DNA of 64,000 bases from Demequina sp. TMPB413 (GTDB lineage: Bacteria; Actinomycetota; Actinomycetes; Actinomycetales; Demequinaceae). The translations under genes were made by a program, and so were the position numbers. This document shows positions 52,883 to 63,301 of this stretch, piece after piece; positions within the stretch are counted from its first letter, which is position 1; the number at the start of each line of letters is the position of its first letter. The notes under the pieces are model-generated. The model saw only the letters and a program-made list of their open reading frames with translations, was not told where the DNA came from and did no database searches. Location of the stretch: contig NZ_CP096184.1 in NCBI RefSeq assembly GCF_020447105.2, positions 1,364,001 through 1,428,000 of the forward strand, in the 5' to 3' direction.

Positions 52883-54033
52883 CCCGCCGTAACCACCTGA
52901 GGTGCACCGCCCTCAACAGGTTCCATCGTGGCTGCGATCTTCATGGCCTCTTCAATGAGTACCTCGACAATGTCTTTCTCAGGGACGGTCTTGATGACCT
53001 CCCCCTTCACAAAGATTTGGCCCTTGCCGTTCCCCGAGGCGACTCCGAGGTCTGCTTCTCGTGCCTCGCCCGGACCATTCACCACGCAGCCCATGACGGC
53101 GACGCGCAGCGGCACCTCCATGCCTTCGAGCCCTGCCGTCACCTTTTCCGCAAGTTCGTAGACGTCCACTTGCGCGCGTCCGCACGATGGGCACGAGACG
53201 ATCTCGAGTTTGCGCGGGCGCAGGTTGAGGCTCTGGAGGATCTGAATGCCCACCTTCACCTCTTCAACTGGGGGTGCGGACAGAGACACGCGAATGGTGT
53301 CGCCGATGCCCTTACTCAGCAGCGCTCCAAAGGCGGTGGCTGACTTGATCGTGCCCTGGAATGCGGGGCCTGCCTCGGTGACGCCGAGGTGCAAGGGCCA
53401 GTCGCCGCGTTCCGACAGCATCTCGTAGGCGCGCACCATCACGACGGGGTCGTTGTGCTTGACCGAGATCTTGAAGTCGTGGAAGTCATGCTCCTCGAAC
53501 AGGCTCGCTTCCCATACCGCCGACTCCACGAGGGCTTCTGGTGTGGCCTTGCCGTACTTCTTGAGCAGCCGCGGGTCGAGGGATCCTGCGTTCACGCCGA
53601 TCCGAATCGACGTCCCGTGATCTTTCGCTGCTTGAGCGATTTCCTTCACCTGGTCGTCGAACTTCTTGATGTTGCCAGGGTTCACACGTACCGCGGCACA
53701 GCCTGCTTCGATCGCCGCAAAGACGTACTTGGGTTGAAAGTGGATGTCGGCTATGACGGGGATATTCGACTTCTTCGCGATGGCGGGCAGCGCGTCGGCG
53801 TCGTCCTGCGTCGGACAGGCCACCCGCACGATGTCGCAACCAGACGCGGTGAGCTCGGCAATTTGCTGGAGCGTGGAGTTGATGTCCTCTGTCTTGGTGG
53901 TCGTCATCGACTGCACTGAGATCGGCGCGTCCCCACCCACGTAGAGGTCGCCGACTTTGATTTTGCGGGTCTTGCGGCGCGGCGCGAGGGTGGGCGCAGG
54001 CATTGCCGGCATTCCGAGTCCGATTGACGTCAT
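52879..54033 (-). CDS. ispG: 4-hydroxy-3-methylbut-2-en-1-yl diphosphate synthase IspG
   Basis: IspG converts MEcPP to HMBPP in the MEP isoprenoid pathway using a [4Fe-4S] cluster. The 384-residue protein has [30 protein letters not shown] start, the TIM-barrel core [29 protein letters not shown] and the cluster cysteines in [11 protein letters not shown] and [13 protein letters not shown]. It precedes the acetyltransferase gene with a 4-nt overlap and follows rseP by 42 bp. GATACT lies 6 nt before the ATG, so it probably also has its own leaderless promoter. Confidence 0.97.
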   Translation of the reverse strand: MTSIGLGMPAMPAPTLAPRRKTRKIKVGDLYVGGDAPISVQSMTTTKTEDINSTLQQIAELTASGCDIVRVACPTQDDADALPAIAKKSNIPVIADIHFQPKYVFAAIEAGCAAVRVNPGNIKKFDDQVKEIAQAAKDHGTSIRIGVNAGSLDPRLLKKYGKATPEALVESAVWEASLFEEHDFHDFKISVKHNDPVVMVRAYEMLSERGDWPLHLGVTEAGPAFQGTIKSATAFGALLSKGIGDTIRVSLSAPPVEEVKVGIQILQSLNLRPRKLEIVSCPSCGRAQVDVYELAEKVTAGLEGMEVPLRVAVMGCVVNGPGEAREADLGVASGNGKGQIFVKGEVIKTVPEKDIVEVLIEEAMKIAATMEPVEGGAPQVVTAG

Positions 54034-54039
54034 GGTTCT

Positions 54040-54045
54040 AGTATC
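54040..54045 (-). promoter_or_regulatory. Putative leaderless -10 box of ispG
   Basis: GATACT ends 6 nt before the ispG ATG, with only AGAACC between. Confidence 0.5.
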
Positions 54046-54075
54046 ACAAACCGCGGGGCAACTTCATTCCAGGCG

Positions 54076-55353
54076 CTACGTGAGACGCACCGGAGCGACG
54101 ATGTCAGCGAAGACCAGAACCAGGCTCATCACGATGAGCACTCCGAACACCGAATAGGCCAGAGGCATCATGCGGGCCACGTCGACAGGAGCTGGGTGGG
54201 CAAGGTGTCGGGAGCGCGCCCACGCGTTCTTGATGGCCTGCCAGAATGCCGACGCGATGTGGCCACCATCGAGCGGGACCAGCGGAATCATGTTGAAAAC
54301 GAACAGAGCGAGGTTCAGGCCGCCGAGTAGCAACAGCAGTTGCGCGACCTTGTCGAGGTTGGTCACGCCCTCGTTGTCGTTCGCGCCGACGTCTCCGGCC
54401 ACCCGGCCGACGCCGACCAGACCCATCACCGACTCTTGAGACCTCTCCTCGAGACGGAGCGCCGCTCGCGAGATGTGCCACAACTGCTGTGGCAACTGCG
54501 TGATCACGACCGCTGTCTGAGCGATATAGTCGCCCGTCACTTCGATGCCCGATGTGAGCGGCTGCCGCTCGCGCTGCGTCTGCGAGTACACGCCCATGTA
54601 TCCGACGGTGTCGACCGCCGCAGAGCCGTCTCCAGCAACTACCTGTCGTGGCGCTGGCGTGAGCGACAGTTCCACGGTTTCGCCGCCCCTGCTCATGGTC
54701 AGTTCGACGGGCTCGCCTGGTCGCTGGGAGACGTAGTCTGCGACGTCGGCCCAGGACTCGGTAGGGATACCGTCAACCGCGACAAAGACATCGCCCGGCT
54801 GGATCCCAGCGGTCACCGCTGGAGACTCCTCATCTCCGGGCGCGCAGTCGACGGTGCCTGCTGGCGGGACGCAAGCCACCGTGTCGCGCACGGTCAGCGT
54901 CTGCACGTGGGACCCGATTCCCGAGAAGACGACCGTGAAGAGCAGCGCGGCGAGCACAAGGTTCACCACGGGCCCGCCCGCCATGACGATCGCCTTCTTC
55001 CACCACGACAAGCGGTAGAAGGCGCGGTCTCGGTCCGCACCGATCTCTGCCTCTGAGGCGGTCCTCGCGTCATCGATGAGGTCACGCATCCAGCCGCGCA
55101 CCTTGACGGGCTTGACCGCGTCCCCCGGCGGCACCATGCCCACCAAGCGCACGTACCCACCTAGAGGGAAGGCCTTGATGCCGTAGGTGGTTTCGCCTCG
55201 CTGGCGAGAGAACAAGGTCGAGCCGAAACCGACGAAGTACTCGCTGACCTTGACGCCGAAGCGCTTGGCAGGGATGAGGTGGCCCAGTTCGTGGAGGGCG
55301 ATCGAAAGCATGAGACCGACCGCGAACAGCACGATGAAGAGCACCTGGAGCAT
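54076..55353 (-). CDS. rseP: Site-2 intramembrane metalloprotease (RseP/Rip1 type)
   Basis: An M50-family intramembrane protease that cleaves membrane-anchored anti-sigma factors or other single-pass proteins. The zinc motif HELGH is at 21-25 in the first helix, one or two PDZ-like segments occupy about 160-300 (GIQPGDVFVAVDGIPTESW), and the third zinc ligand lies in FNMIPLVPLDGGH (about 366-378). The product is 425 residues from the ATG at 55353; the long frame upstream has no similarity. The position between dxr and ispG matches the Mycobacterium Rip1 (Rv2869c) locus. Gap to dxr 26 bp. Confidence 0.95.
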   Translation of the reverse strand: MLQVLFIVLFAVGLMLSIALHELGHLIPAKRFGVKVSEYFVGFGSTLFSRQRGETTYGIKAFPLGGYVRLVGMVPPGDAVKPVKVRGWMRDLIDDARTASEAEIGADRDRAFYRLSWWKKAIVMAGGPVVNLVLAALLFTVVFSGIGSHVQTLTVRDTVACVPPAGTVDCAPGDEESPAVTAGIQPGDVFVAVDGIPTESWADVADYVSQRPGEPVELTMSRGGETVELSLTPAPRQVVAGDGSAAVDTVGYMGVYSQTQRERQPLTSGIEVTGDYIAQTAVVITQLPQQLWHISRAALRLEERSQESVMGLVGVGRVAGDVGANDNEGVTNLDKVAQLLLLLGGLNLALFVFNMIPLVPLDGGHIASAFWQAIKNAWARSRHLAHPAPVDVARMMPLAYSVFGVLIVMSLVLVFADIVAPVRLT

Positions 55354-55379
55354 GGCACCACTGTAAGCCAGCGAGAGCA

Positions 55380-56546
55380 CTACCTGGCAGCGATGAGGGC
55401 GTCGGCTCTCGCACGAGCCCAAGACTCGGCGGCATCGACGGCATCGAGCGACACCTCGCCGGGCCACACGTACTCCTCGACCACCGCGCGAACGGTGTCG
55501 ACAATCGCCAGAAAAGGCAGTCTGCCAGCCACGAAGGCCGCGACGCACTGCTCGTTGGCCGCGTTGAAGACGGCGGGATGGAGGTCGGATTCCGCCGCAG
55601 CGCTACGGGCGAGGGCTATCGCGGGAAAGGCCTCGTCATCTACCGGCTCGAAGTGCCACGCCGACGCGGTGGTCCAGTCCAGTCCGGGCGCCGCCTCGGG
55701 GACGCGGTCGGGCCAGCCGAGGCCCCAGGCGATCGGTAGCCTCATGTCGGGCGGCGAGGCCTGCGCGATCGTGGAGCCATCGACGAACTCAACCATCGAG
55801 TGGACGATCGATTGCGGGTGAATCACCACGTCGATCTGGCTGTAGGGCATGTCGAAGAGCCAGTGTGCCTCGATGACCTCGAGCGCCTTGTTGACGAGGC
55901 TCGCCGAGTTGATGGTCACGACGGGCCCCATGTCCCAATTGGGGTGCTTGAGCGCCCGCTGGACCGTGACCCCGGCCAGTTCGGCGCGGCTGAGGCCCCT
56001 GAACGCACCCCCAGAGGCCGTGAGCACGAGCCGCTTCACCTCTGAGCGCGCGCCGCCGCGCATGGCCTGCGCGAGCGCAGAATGCTCGGAGTCGACCGGC
56101 ACTATCTGATCGGGACGCTTCAACGCAGCCTTCACCAACGCACCGCCCGCCACGAGCGACTCCTTGTTGGCGAGCGCGAGCGAAGAGCCAGCCTCCAGTG
56201 CGGCGAGACTCGGGCGCAACCCCACGGAACCCGTGATGCCGTTGAGCACCACGTCGGCTCCATAGCCTGCCACTTCCACGACGGCCTGCGGCCCTCCCAC
56301 CACCTGGATATCGGAGACGCCCGCCGCGGCCATCGCGTCCCGCACGTCGGCGACTGCGCCAGCGTCGGCCACTGCGACCATCCCCGGCCGCGTGGCGGCA
56401 ACCTGGGCCGCGAGCGCCGCAGGATCACTGCCGCCAGCGGCAAGCGCGGTGACTTCAAAGCGGTCAGGATTGCGCCCGATCACGTCGAGCGCCTGAGTGC
56501 CGATGGAACCTGTCGATCCCAGCAGCGCCACAGTTCTCAGGGTCAC
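55380..56546 (-). CDS. dxr: 1-deoxy-D-xylulose 5-phosphate reductoisomerase
   Basis: Dxr converts DXP to MEP with NADPH, the first committed MEP-pathway step. The 388-residue protein has the NADPH motif [44 protein letters not shown], the metal/substrate site PVDSEHSAL and TASGGAFRG, and HPNWDMG with [19 protein letters not shown]. It overlaps the upstream DivIVA-like gene by 4 nt and lies in rlmN-divIVA-like-dxr-rseP-ispG. Confidence 0.97.
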   Translation of the reverse strand: MTLRTVALLGSTGSIGTQALDVIGRNPDRFEVTALAAGGSDPAALAAQVAATRPGMVAVADAGAVADVRDAMAAAGVSDIQVVGGPQAVVEVAGYGADVVLNGITGSVGLRPSLAALEAGSSLALANKESLVAGGALVKAALKRPDQIVPVDSEHSALAQAMRGGARSEVKRLVLTASGGAFRGLSRAELAGVTVQRALKHPNWDMGPVVTINSASLVNKALEVIEAHWLFDMPYSQIDVVIHPQSIVHSMVEFVDGSTIAQASPPDMRLPIAWGLGWPDRVPEAAPGLDWTTASAWHFEPVDDEAFPAIALARSAAAESDLHPAVFNAANEQCVAAFVAGRLPFLAIVDTVRAVVEEYVWPGEVSLDAVDAAESWARARADALIAAR

Positions 56547-57100
56547 TGAACACCCATCAAGACATCGACCGCGCGGGCCAAGAAGGCGTCAACCGTAGGT
56601 TCGTCATAGGCGCCTCGTTTGCCGCGGCGCTTGAATGTGACGTGGCGAAGATCCTCGGCCGTGAGGCTTGCGCCCGCGTCGAAGAAGGCGATGAGCCTCT
56701 CGATCAGTTCGTCGACCTCGCGAGCATCGTAACCGTGGCGGGACTTGACAGGAGGGCGGAAGCGCTGGCCTTTGGGGCGGCGCAAACGCGGGTACAGCAC
56801 TTGCGCGCGTTGCGCGAGCTGGCCCATCCAGGCGTCTTGGCCGTTGGCACGGACATACTGCTCACGCGCCCTGGTGGCGAAGGCTGCCTCGAGCCTGTCG
56901 AGTGCGCCGTCGACGGCAGCGGTCTTGTAGCCTCCGCGCTTCAGGTCAAAGGCGGCGCGACGCACGTCGAGGGCCGTGAGCCCGCCGTCGTCGAGCATCG
57001 GCCGCTCGTAAGCACTGCGCGCCTTGTCAAAGAACTCGTCCACCTGGCCGCGGTGGTACCCGGTCCGCAAGAATCCGGCGTGCGGAAACAGGTCCCTCAT
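56543..57100 (-). CDS. DivIVA-domain (DivI1A) repeat protein
   Basis: A 185-residue protein built of DivI1A-type motifs, the short units related to the N-terminus of DivIVA. Four copies of a GY-x(4)-VD pattern are visible: [34 protein letters not shown] and [12 protein letters not shown], arranged as two pairs. The coiled coil of true DivIVA is missing, so it is not the polar scaffold Wag31. The ATG at 57100 is chosen because AAGGAGG lies 4 nt upstream. It overlaps rlmN upstream and dxr downstream by 4 nt each. Function unknown. Confidence 0.85.
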   Translation of the reverse strand: MRDLFPHAGFLRTGYHRGQVDEFFDKARSAYERPMLDDGGLTALDVRRAAFDLKRGGYKTAAVDGALDRLEAAFATRAREQYVRANGQDAWMGQLAQRAQVLYPRLRRPKGQRFRPPVKSRHGYDAREVDELIERLIAFFDAGASLTAEDLRHVTFKRRGKRGAYDEPTVDAFLARAVDVLMGVQ

Positions 57101-58218
57101 GTGTCCTCCTTGATGGCCAACTGGCCGCATGCACCATCGATATCACTGCCACGAGTATCGCGGATGGTGACGGGTATTCCGTGAGCGGCGAGCGTGTCGA
57201 CGAAAGCCTGTTCGACCTTGGGGTCGGACGCCGTCCACTTGCTACCAGGGGTGGGGTTCAGCGGGATGGGGTTGACGTGGACCCAACCGGTGCCACGCGC
57301 GAGGAGCTTTCGACCCAACAGGTCAGCGCGGTGAGCTTGATCGTTGATGTCTCTGATCAGCGCGTACTCGATGCTCACGCGCCTGCCGGTGGCGTCGAAG
57401 TAGCGCCGCGCAGCGTCGAGTGCCTCGTCCACGCTCCAGCGGGTGTTGATTGGCACCAGTTCGCTGCGAAGTTCGTCGTCTGGCGCGTGGAGGGACAGCG
57501 CAAGCGTGACGGGGATGCCTTCCCTCGTGAGACGGTCCATCGCGGGAACAAGACCGACGGTCGAGACGGTCACATGGCGGGCTGACAGGCCGAAGCCTTG
57601 AGGCTGTGGTGCCACGAGCGCACGCACGGTGGCGAGCACTGCCTTATAGTTCGCGAGCGGCTCGCCCATACCCATGAAGACGACGTTCGACAGCCGCACC
57701 TCCTCGCCAAGCGCGCCATCCCGTGCGGCTCTCGCCGCAAGACGGACCTGCTCGACGATCTCGGCGGTGGACAAGTTGCGGGTCAATCCCATTTGGCCCG
57801 TCGCGCAGAACGGGCAAGCCATCCCGCATCCCGCTTGACTTGTGACGCAGAGCGTCGCGCGGCCGGGGTACTTCATCAGGACCGATTCGACCTTGACGCC
57901 GTCGTGAAGGCTCCACAGCGTCTTGACCGTGGCGCCCTTGTCGGCCTCAAGAGTGCGCACCTGTGTCATGAGGGGAGGGAACAGTGACGCCGCCATCGTG
58001 TCGCGGGCGGCCGCTGGCAAGTCGCTCATCTCGTCGGGGTCGACGGTGAGGTGCGTGAAGTAGTGCGTAGTCAGCTGCGACGCCCTGAAGGCAGGCTGCC
58101 CCAGCTCCTTGACGGCAGCGGTGCGCTCTTCAGGTACGAGATCGGCGAAGTGGGCGGGAGGCTTCCCGCGCTTGGGCGCTGCCATTTGGATGACCGGCAC
58201 GGTCGGTTCGCCCGTCAC
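57097..58218 (-). CDS. rlmN: 23S rRNA (adenine2503-C2)-methyltransferase RlmN
   Basis: RlmN is a radical-SAM dual-specificity methyltransferase acting on A2503 of 23S rRNA and A37 of some tRNAs. The 373-residue protein has the CxxxCxxC cluster motif in [28 protein letters not shown], the [10 protein letters not shown] strand, [12 protein letters not shown], and the mechanistic C-terminal cysteine in DIDGACGQL. The start is GTG at 58218, overlapping the cdsA stop (GTGA). Its 3' end overlaps the DivIVA-domain gene by 4 nt. Confidence 0.97.
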   Translation of the reverse strand: MTGEPTVPVIQMAAPKRGKPPAHFADLVPEERTAAVKELGQPAFRASQLTTHYFTHLTVDPDEMSDLPAAARDTMAASLFPPLMTQVRTLEADKGATVKTLWSLHDGVKVESVLMKYPGRATLCVTSQAGCGMACPFCATGQMGLTRNLSTAEIVEQVRLAARAARDGALGEEVRLSNVVFMGMGEPLANYKAVLATVRALVAPQPQGFGLSARHVTVSTVGLVPAMDRLTREGIPVTLALSLHAPDDELRSELVPINTRWSVDEALDAARRYFDATGRRVSIEYALIRDINDQAHRADLLGRKLLARGTGWVHVNPIPLNPTPGSKWTASDPKVEQAFVDTLAAHGIPVTIRDTRGSDIDGACGQLAIKEDT

Positions 58219-59588
58219 AGTCCGCCACCGCCTAGGGTGCCAAGGAAGATCGCGAACACGACGTAGCCCACCGGGGCGGCAAACAGCAGCGAGTCGATCC
58301 TGTCGAGGATTCCGCCATGACCCGGCAGCGCATGCGACATGTCCTTGACCCGAATGTCGCGCTTGAGCGAGCTCTCGGCGAGGTCACCGATGACGGCGGC
58401 AACAGCCGACGCTGCACCCACCGCGGCGCCGATGTACCAGCGCCCTTCAAAGAAGTACCACGCGGCGCCGGACGCGACGAGGGTGCCAAGAAGTACCCCT
58501 CCGATGGCGCCCTCCCATGTCTTGGCTGGGCTCACGCGCTCGAGAAGCTTGTGTCTGCCGAGCCACATACCCGAGACGAGAGCGCCCGTGTCATTGCCCA
58601 CGACCGCGAGCACCACGATGAAGACGCGCTGCCAGCCGTCGTCGGCAAGCTCTAGCAAGTAAAGGAACGACGCAAGGAAGGGCACCCACAACAGGGTCAA
58701 GACGCCGGCGAGGGAATCTGCCAGGGTGTTCTCGACCCGTTCATCGCCGATGCGCCACGCCACGATCCCTGCACAACCCACCAGCAGCGCCACGACGAGG
58801 CCTTCTGGTTTCGCGTAATGCGTGGCGATCCCTAGCCCCATCGTCGCCGCGATGAGCGGAACAATAGGCACCCGGCGCCCATGCCTCTCAAGCGCCCTCT
58901 TCCATTCGATCACCGCGGCGATGCAGAAGCCGTACAGCAGCACGGCGAAGGCGACCGGGTGGTACCACGCTGACACCAGTGTCACGGCGAAGAGCAACAG
59001 GCCGACGCCGGTCGCCACGACGAAGTTCCGTGAGGCCGCGACGGGCGCGACGTCGGGGATGACGCCTGCAGAGTCGTCTTGGAAGGCGGCTTCGTGTTGC
59101 GGGGCATAAGCAGAACCCTCGAGCACCTCGGTCGAGTAGCCGTCGACGACGTCGTCCACCGAGCCCGTTTGCTCCGATCCTGCCTCTGCCACAGTCCACC
59201 CGTCGCGAGCGAACTCGTCCCTGGCGCCGTCGGCATCCTCGCCGACAGTGTCAGCCTCGAGCTCGCCTGGCAAGAAGGGGACGGGCGCGAGCATGCTGCC
59301 GTAGTCGTCATGAACTGTTCCAGGAACGACCTCTCGCGCTGCTCGCGCTGCCGGCGCGTCCGACGTCAGCGGCGGATCGATGGCGTCGTCACCGGGTGCG
59401 TAGTCGGACACCTCTGGCACCCCACCGCCCTTTCGCCGCTCGAAGGCATTCAGTTGCAGGGCACGGTAACGGTGTGAAGAAAAGAGGTCGGCCGCGCGTT
59501 GCCGCTTACCGGGACGCGTCGGACCCGCCTCTGCATTCGAGTTCTCCTCGCCTGCGGGAAGCGTGGACTCGGCGTCGTCGCGAGCCAT
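58215..59588 (-). CDS. cdsA: Phosphatidate cytidylyltransferase with long N-terminal extension
   Basis: CdsA makes CDP-diacylglycerol from phosphatidate and CTP for all phospholipids, including the PgsA pathway here. The 457-residue protein has an unusual hydrophilic, acidic N-terminal region of about 185 residues, then about eight membrane helices. The catalytic signature is near the C-terminus: [14 protein letters not shown], then [20 protein letters not shown] and [10 protein letters not shown]. Typical CdsA is about 270-300 residues. It overlaps frr by one base and rlmN by 4 nt. Confidence 0.95.
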   Translation of the reverse strand: MARDDAESTLPAGEENSNAEAGPTRPGKRQRAADLFSSHRYRALQLNAFERRKGGGVPEVSDYAPGDDAIDPPLTSDAPAARAAREVVPGTVHDDYGSMLAPVPFLPGELEADTVGEDADGARDEFARDGWTVAEAGSEQTGSVDDVVDGYSTEVLEGSAYAPQHEAAFQDDSAGVIPDVAPVAASRNFVVATGVGLLLFAVTLVSAWYHPVAFAVLLYGFCIAAVIEWKRALERHGRRVPIVPLIAATMGLGIATHYAKPEGLVVALLVGCAGIVAWRIGDERVENTLADSLAGVLTLLWVPFLASFLYLLELADDGWQRVFIVVLAVVGNDTGALVSGMWLGRHKLLERVSPAKTWEGAIGGVLLGTLVASGAAWYFFEGRWYIGAAVGAASAVAAVIGDLAESSLKRDIRVKDMSHALPGHGGILDRIDSLLFAAPVGYVVFAIFLGTLGGGGL

Positions 59589-60145
59589 CAGACCTCGAGC
59601 AGCTCGCTCTCCTTGTGGGCAAGCAGAGCGTCGATCGCATCAACGTGCTTCTTGGTCAAGGAGTCAAGTTCCTTCTCTGCGCGAGAGCCCTCATCCTCGC
59701 CGATGTCTCCGTCTTTGACGGCGGCGTCGATCTGGTCCTTCGCCTTGCGGCGCATGTTGCGAACGGTCACCCGCGAGTCTTCCGCACGCTGCTTGGCGAG
59801 CTTGACGTAATCGCGACGCCGTTCCTCCGTGAGCGCCGGCATGTTGATGCGCAACACCTGACCATCATCTGACGGGTTCACTCCGAGGTCGGACTTGCGC
59901 AGAGCCGACTCGATGTCCTTCTTTGACGTGGCGTCGTAGGGACCAATCACCACCGTGCGCGGCTCGGGAATCGTGATCGACGCCAACTGCTGCAGCGGCG
60001 TGGGCGCCCCGTAGTACTCGACGGCGATGTTGGCGAACATGGCGGTCGAGGCATGACCAGTGCGAATGCCAGCCATGTTGTCCTTCGCGACTTCCACCGC
60101 GTTGTCCATGTTCTCCTCAGCGTCAAGGAGGATCTCGTCAATCAC
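59588..60145 (-). CDS. frr: Ribosome recycling factor
   Basis: RRF splits post-termination ribosomes together with EF-G. The 185-residue protein has the standard sequence (ENMDNAVEVAKDNMAGIRTGHAS, YYGAPTPLQQLASITIPEPRTVVI, RINMPALTEERRRDYVKLAK). The start is GTG at 60145, with GGAAGGA upstream. It lies 24 bp after pyrH and its stop shares a base with the cdsA start. Confidence 0.97.
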   Translation of the reverse strand: MIDEILLDAEENMDNAVEVAKDNMAGIRTGHASTAMFANIAVEYYGAPTPLQQLASITIPEPRTVVIGPYDATSKKDIESALRKSDLGVNPSDDGQVLRINMPALTEERRRDYVKLAKQRAEDSRVTVRNMRRKAKDQIDAAVKDGDIGEDEGSRAEKELDSLTKKHVDAIDALLAHKESELLEV

Positions 60146-60169
60146 GTGTATTCCTTCCGGCCGGCGACC

Positions 60170-60913
60170 CTAGGGGGTGACCAGCGTGCCAATTCTCTCA
60201 CCGGTCAGCGCCCGCGTGACATTGCCAGGCTCTTCAAGCCCGAACACCACCATCGGCAGACCGTTCTCCATCCCTAGGCTAAACGCCGCAGAATCCAGAA
60301 CGTTCAAACGCTGTTGGAGCGCGTCCCGGTAGGTCACGTGCTCAAGTCGCACTGCGTTGGCGTCCTGACGCGGGTCGGCCGAGTACACGGCGTCCACGCC
60401 GTTCTTGCCCACAATCACTTCAGTGCAACCGGTCTCGAGCGCCCTTTGCACCGACACGGTGTCGGTCGAGAAGTACGGCATGCCCGCACCGGCTGCAAAA
60501 ATCACGACGCGGCCCTTTTGCAGGTGCCTAATCGCGCGCAATGGGATGTAGGGCTCGGCGACTTGACCCATGGTGATGGCCGTCTGCACACGCGTGGCGA
60601 CACCCGCTTGCTCCAAGAAGTCCTGGAGCGCGAGAGCGTTCATCACCGTGCCCAACATGCCCATGTAGTCGGCGCGCGCCCGTTCCATGCCGGAGGCGCT
60701 CAGCTCTGCGCCACGGAAGAAGTTTCCGCCGCCGACGACGATGGCGACTTCTACACCCTCGCGCACCGCGACAGCGATCTCTTCTGCAACACGTCGCACG
60801 ACGATCGGGTCGAGACCGACTGCGCCGCCACCGAACATCTCGCCAGAGAGCTTCAGCAGAACGCGCCGCGCCGCGGGAGGGACGGAGCCCGACTCATCGG
60901 TGACATCGGGCAT
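60170..60913 (-). CDS. pyrH: Uridylate kinase
   Basis: PyrH phosphorylates UMP to UDP. The 247-residue amino-acid-kinase-fold protein has [60 protein letters not shown] and [13 protein letters not shown]. The ATG at 60913 has GAGGAGG 5 nt upstream and is preferred over an in-frame ATG at 60970 that would overlap tsf. It is 43 bp after tsf and 24 bp before frr. Confidence 0.97.
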   Translation of the reverse strand: MPDVTDESGSVPPAARRVLLKLSGEMFGGGAVGLDPIVVRRVAEEIAVAVREGVEVAIVVGGGNFFRGAELSASGMERARADYMGMLGTVMNALALQDFLEQAGVATRVQTAITMGQVAEPYIPLRAIRHLQKGRVVIFAAGAGMPYFSTDTVSVQRALETGCTEVIVGKNGVDAVYSADPRQDANAVRLEHVTYRDALQQRLNVLDSAAFSLGMENGLPMVVFGLEEPGNVTRALTGERIGTLVTP

Positions 60914-60956
60914 CAGAACCTCCTCGCGGCGTACGGGCTGTTGGCTGTGTTGAGTC

Positions 60957-61796
60957 TTAGGCTCCCACACGGAAACGGGCGAAGGCGACTACCTCGCCGC
61001 CCGCTGCCTCAACGACCTTACCGACCGTGGTCTTGGGGTCCTTGGCAAATGCCTGCTCAACAAGCACGTTCTCCTTGTAGAAGCCGTTCATGCGGCCCTC
61101 GACGATCTTAGGCAGAGCCGCCTCCGGCTTGCCCTCGTTCCGCGAGGTCTCTTCCGCGACACGGCGCTCGTTGTCCACGACGTCGCCGGGAACCTCGTCG
61201 CGCGTCAAGTAGAGCGGCGAGTACGCAGCGATGTGCATCGCAATGTCGCGTGCCACGTCGCCAGCCTTCGCGTCAGAGCCGACCAAGACGCCGACCTGCG
61301 CGGGAAGGTCCTTGTTGGTCTTGTGGAGATAGTCAACGACCACGGGAGCTTCGATGCGTGCCACGCGACGCAGCACGATCTTCTCGCCAAGCACGCCAGC
61401 GTTCTCGTCTACGAACTCCTTGACGGTCTTGCCATCGATCGGAGCCGCAAGAGCGGCATCAAGGTCGGCTGCGCCAGCGTCGACGACGGCCTTCAGCACG
61501 GCGTCCGCCAGCGACACGAACTTGTCGTTCTTGGCGACGAAGTCTGTCTCGGAGTTGATCTCGATGAGTGTCCCCACCTGGCCAGCACCGCCCTCTGCGA
61601 TGTGGGTGGCGACCAAGCCCTCTGAGGCCGAACGCCCTTCGCGCTTGCTCACGCCCTTGAGGCCCTTGATGCGCAAGACGTCAACGGCGGCGTCGAGGTT
61701 GCCGTCAGCTTCGTCGAGCGCCTTCTTCACGTCGAGCATTCCAGCGCCAGTGCGCTCACGCAGGGTCTGGATGTCGGCAACGGTGTAGTTCGCCAT
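60957..61796 (-). CDS. tsf: Elongation factor Ts
   Basis: EF-Ts is the nucleotide exchange factor for EF-Tu. The 279-residue protein has the N-terminal UBA-like domain ([25 protein letters not shown]), the EF-Tu contact motif ETDFVAKN, and the two-part core with [28 protein letters not shown]. It starts 8 bp after rpsB, the conserved rpsB-tsf pair. Confidence 0.98.
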   Translation of the reverse strand: MANYTVADIQTLRERTGAGMLDVKKALDEADGNLDAAVDVLRIKGLKGVSKREGRSASEGLVATHIAEGGAGQVGTLIEINSETDFVAKNDKFVSLADAVLKAVVDAGAADLDAALAAPIDGKTVKEFVDENAGVLGEKIVLRRVARIEAPVVVDYLHKTNKDLPAQVGVLVGSDAKAGDVARDIAMHIAAYSPLYLTRDEVPGDVVDNERRVAEETSRNEGKPEAALPKIVEGRMNGFYKENVLVEQAFAKDPKTTVGKVVEAAGGEVVAFARFRVGA

Positions 61797-61804
61797 GTCG
61801 ATCC

Positions 61805-62956
61805 TTACTTCTCGTCGGCTTTGGCAGCCGCAGGCTTCTTGGTGGCCGGCTTGGCAGCAGCCTTCTTCTCGGTGTCAGGAACGTTCTCGGCCGCAGGCTT
61901 CTTGTCGGCGTCGGTGCTCACTGCTTCTTCAGCCTCAGGGTTCTTCGCTGCCTTGTCGGCGGCCGCTGCTGCCTTCTTGGCAGCGGCGGGCGCTGGCACG
62001 CCTTCGGCGGCCTTCTTCTGAGCGGGCTTGACGGTCTGGGCCGTGGTGTCGTCTCCGTCGACAGCGGCCAGGACTTCGGAGGTCTCTGCCTCGTCCATGA
62101 TCGGCTGTGCCGTCTTGGCGACGATGTCCGTGTCGGAGACGCCTTCGGTCGGGGCGTCAGCGGTCTTCTCCTCGGCCTTTTCCGCTCCATCGAGCAGTTC
62201 CTGCTCCCACTCGGCGAGAGGCTCTGTTGCTGCGGTGGGCTCGGCTCCGTCGCCAGCCTTGACGGCGTGGCGCTGCTTGATGCCCTCGGCAATCGCGTCG
62301 GAGATCACACGGGTCAGCAGGCCGACAGAGCGGATCGCGTCGTCGTTACCGGGGATGCCGTACTGCACCGAGTCGGGGTCGCAGTTGGAGTCGAGGATGC
62401 CGACGATCGGGATGCCAAGCTTCTTGGCCTCGTCAACCGCGAGGTGCTCCTTGTTCGTGTCGACAATCCACACGATGGAAGGCGTCTTGGACATGTCGCG
62501 GATGCCACTAAGAACCTTGGACAACTTGTCCTTCTCACGACGAAGGATCAACAGTTCCTTCTTGGTGTGACCGGAGCCGGCGACGTCGTCGAAGTCGACC
62601 TCTTCAAGTTCCTTGAGGCGCGCGACGCGCTTGCTAACCGTCTGGAAGTTGGTCAGCATGCCGCCGAGCCAACGCTCGTTCACGTAGGGCATGCCGACGC
62701 GGGCCGCCTGCTCGGCGATGGTCGACTGCGCCTGACGCTTGGTGCCGACGAACAGCACCGTGCCACCGTGAGCGACGGTTTCGCGTACGAACTCATACGC
62801 GGCATCGATCTTCGCAAGCGACTGCTGCAGGTCAATGATGTAGTTGCCGTTGCGCTCGGTGAGGATGAATCGCTTCATCTTGGGGTTCCAGCGGCTGGTC
62901 TGGTGTCCAAAGTGCACACCGGCGTCCAGCATTTCGCGCATCGTGACGACTGCCAT
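61805..62956 (-). CDS. rpsB: 30S ribosomal protein S2 with long Ala/Lys-rich C-terminal extension
   Basis: S2 completes the 30S head/back and is needed for S1 binding. Residues 1-235 are the canonical S2 ([96 protein letters not shown]). The remaining roughly 145 residues are an acidic then Ala/Lys/Pro-rich tail. Total 383 residues against about 240-300 for most S2 proteins. AAGGA lies upstream of the ATG, and two hairpins occur in the leader. Confidence 0.97.
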   Translation of the reverse strand: MAVVTMREMLDAGVHFGHQTSRWNPKMKRFILTERNGNYIIDLQQSLAKIDAAYEFVRETVAHGGTVLFVGTKRQAQSTIAEQAARVGMPYVNERWLGGMLTNFQTVSKRVARLKELEEVDFDDVAGSGHTKKELLILRREKDKLSKVLSGIRDMSKTPSIVWIVDTNKEHLAVDEAKKLGIPIVGILDSNCDPDSVQYGIPGNDDAIRSVGLLTRVISDAIAEGIKQRHAVKAGDGAEPTAATEPLAEWEQELLDGAEKAEEKTADAPTEGVSDTDIVAKTAQPIMDEAETSEVLAAVDGDDTTAQTVKPAQKKAAEGVPAPAAAKKAAAAADKAAKNPEAEEAVSTDADKKPAAENVPDTEKKAAAKPATKKPAAAKADEK

Positions 62957-62972
62957 GGCAGATCCTTATTCC

Positions 62973-62989
62973 GCGCGCGGTGAGCGCGC
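62973..62989 (-). promoter_or_regulatory. Small hairpin near the rpsB start
   Basis: GCGCGC, a 5-nt loop and GCGCGC form a perfect 6-bp stem whose near edge is 16 nt upstream of the rpsB ATG, close to the ribosome binding site. Confidence 0.5.
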
Positions 62990-62999
62990 ATGTGTGTGG

Positions 63000-63019
63000 G
63001 GAGCGGGCGAGCCCGCTCC
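63000..63019 (-). promoter_or_regulatory. Hairpin in the rpsB leader
   Basis: GGAGCGGGC and GCCCGCTCC form a perfect 9-bp stem with a 2-nt loop, about 43 nt upstream of the rpsB ATG. It could be part of an S2 autoregulatory leader; no known consensus was recognised. The remaining 280 bp to the M23 gene hold no other gene. Confidence 0.6.
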
Positions 63020-63301
63020 GAGTTTTCGGTTGATGGCCGCCTTGAAGCAGGTGGCCCCTAGCACCAACGCGGTTCAGCACCGGGTTTCCCCGGACCATCG
63101 CTGTCCCGGCGCCTTGACTCATCGGCTTGACGATGTGACAGGGCGAATGGCGCGCGTCGTCACCTTCGGCATGAAGGTGCGGGACTATGGTAGCCGATTC
63201 GGCCCACTCTTGGCGTCGTACCCAGGTCGGGCAAGCGAGCGAAGTCCCCGAGACCGTTGCGCCACATGGCGCGCCAGCCCGGCGCGTCATTGACTGAGGT
63301 C

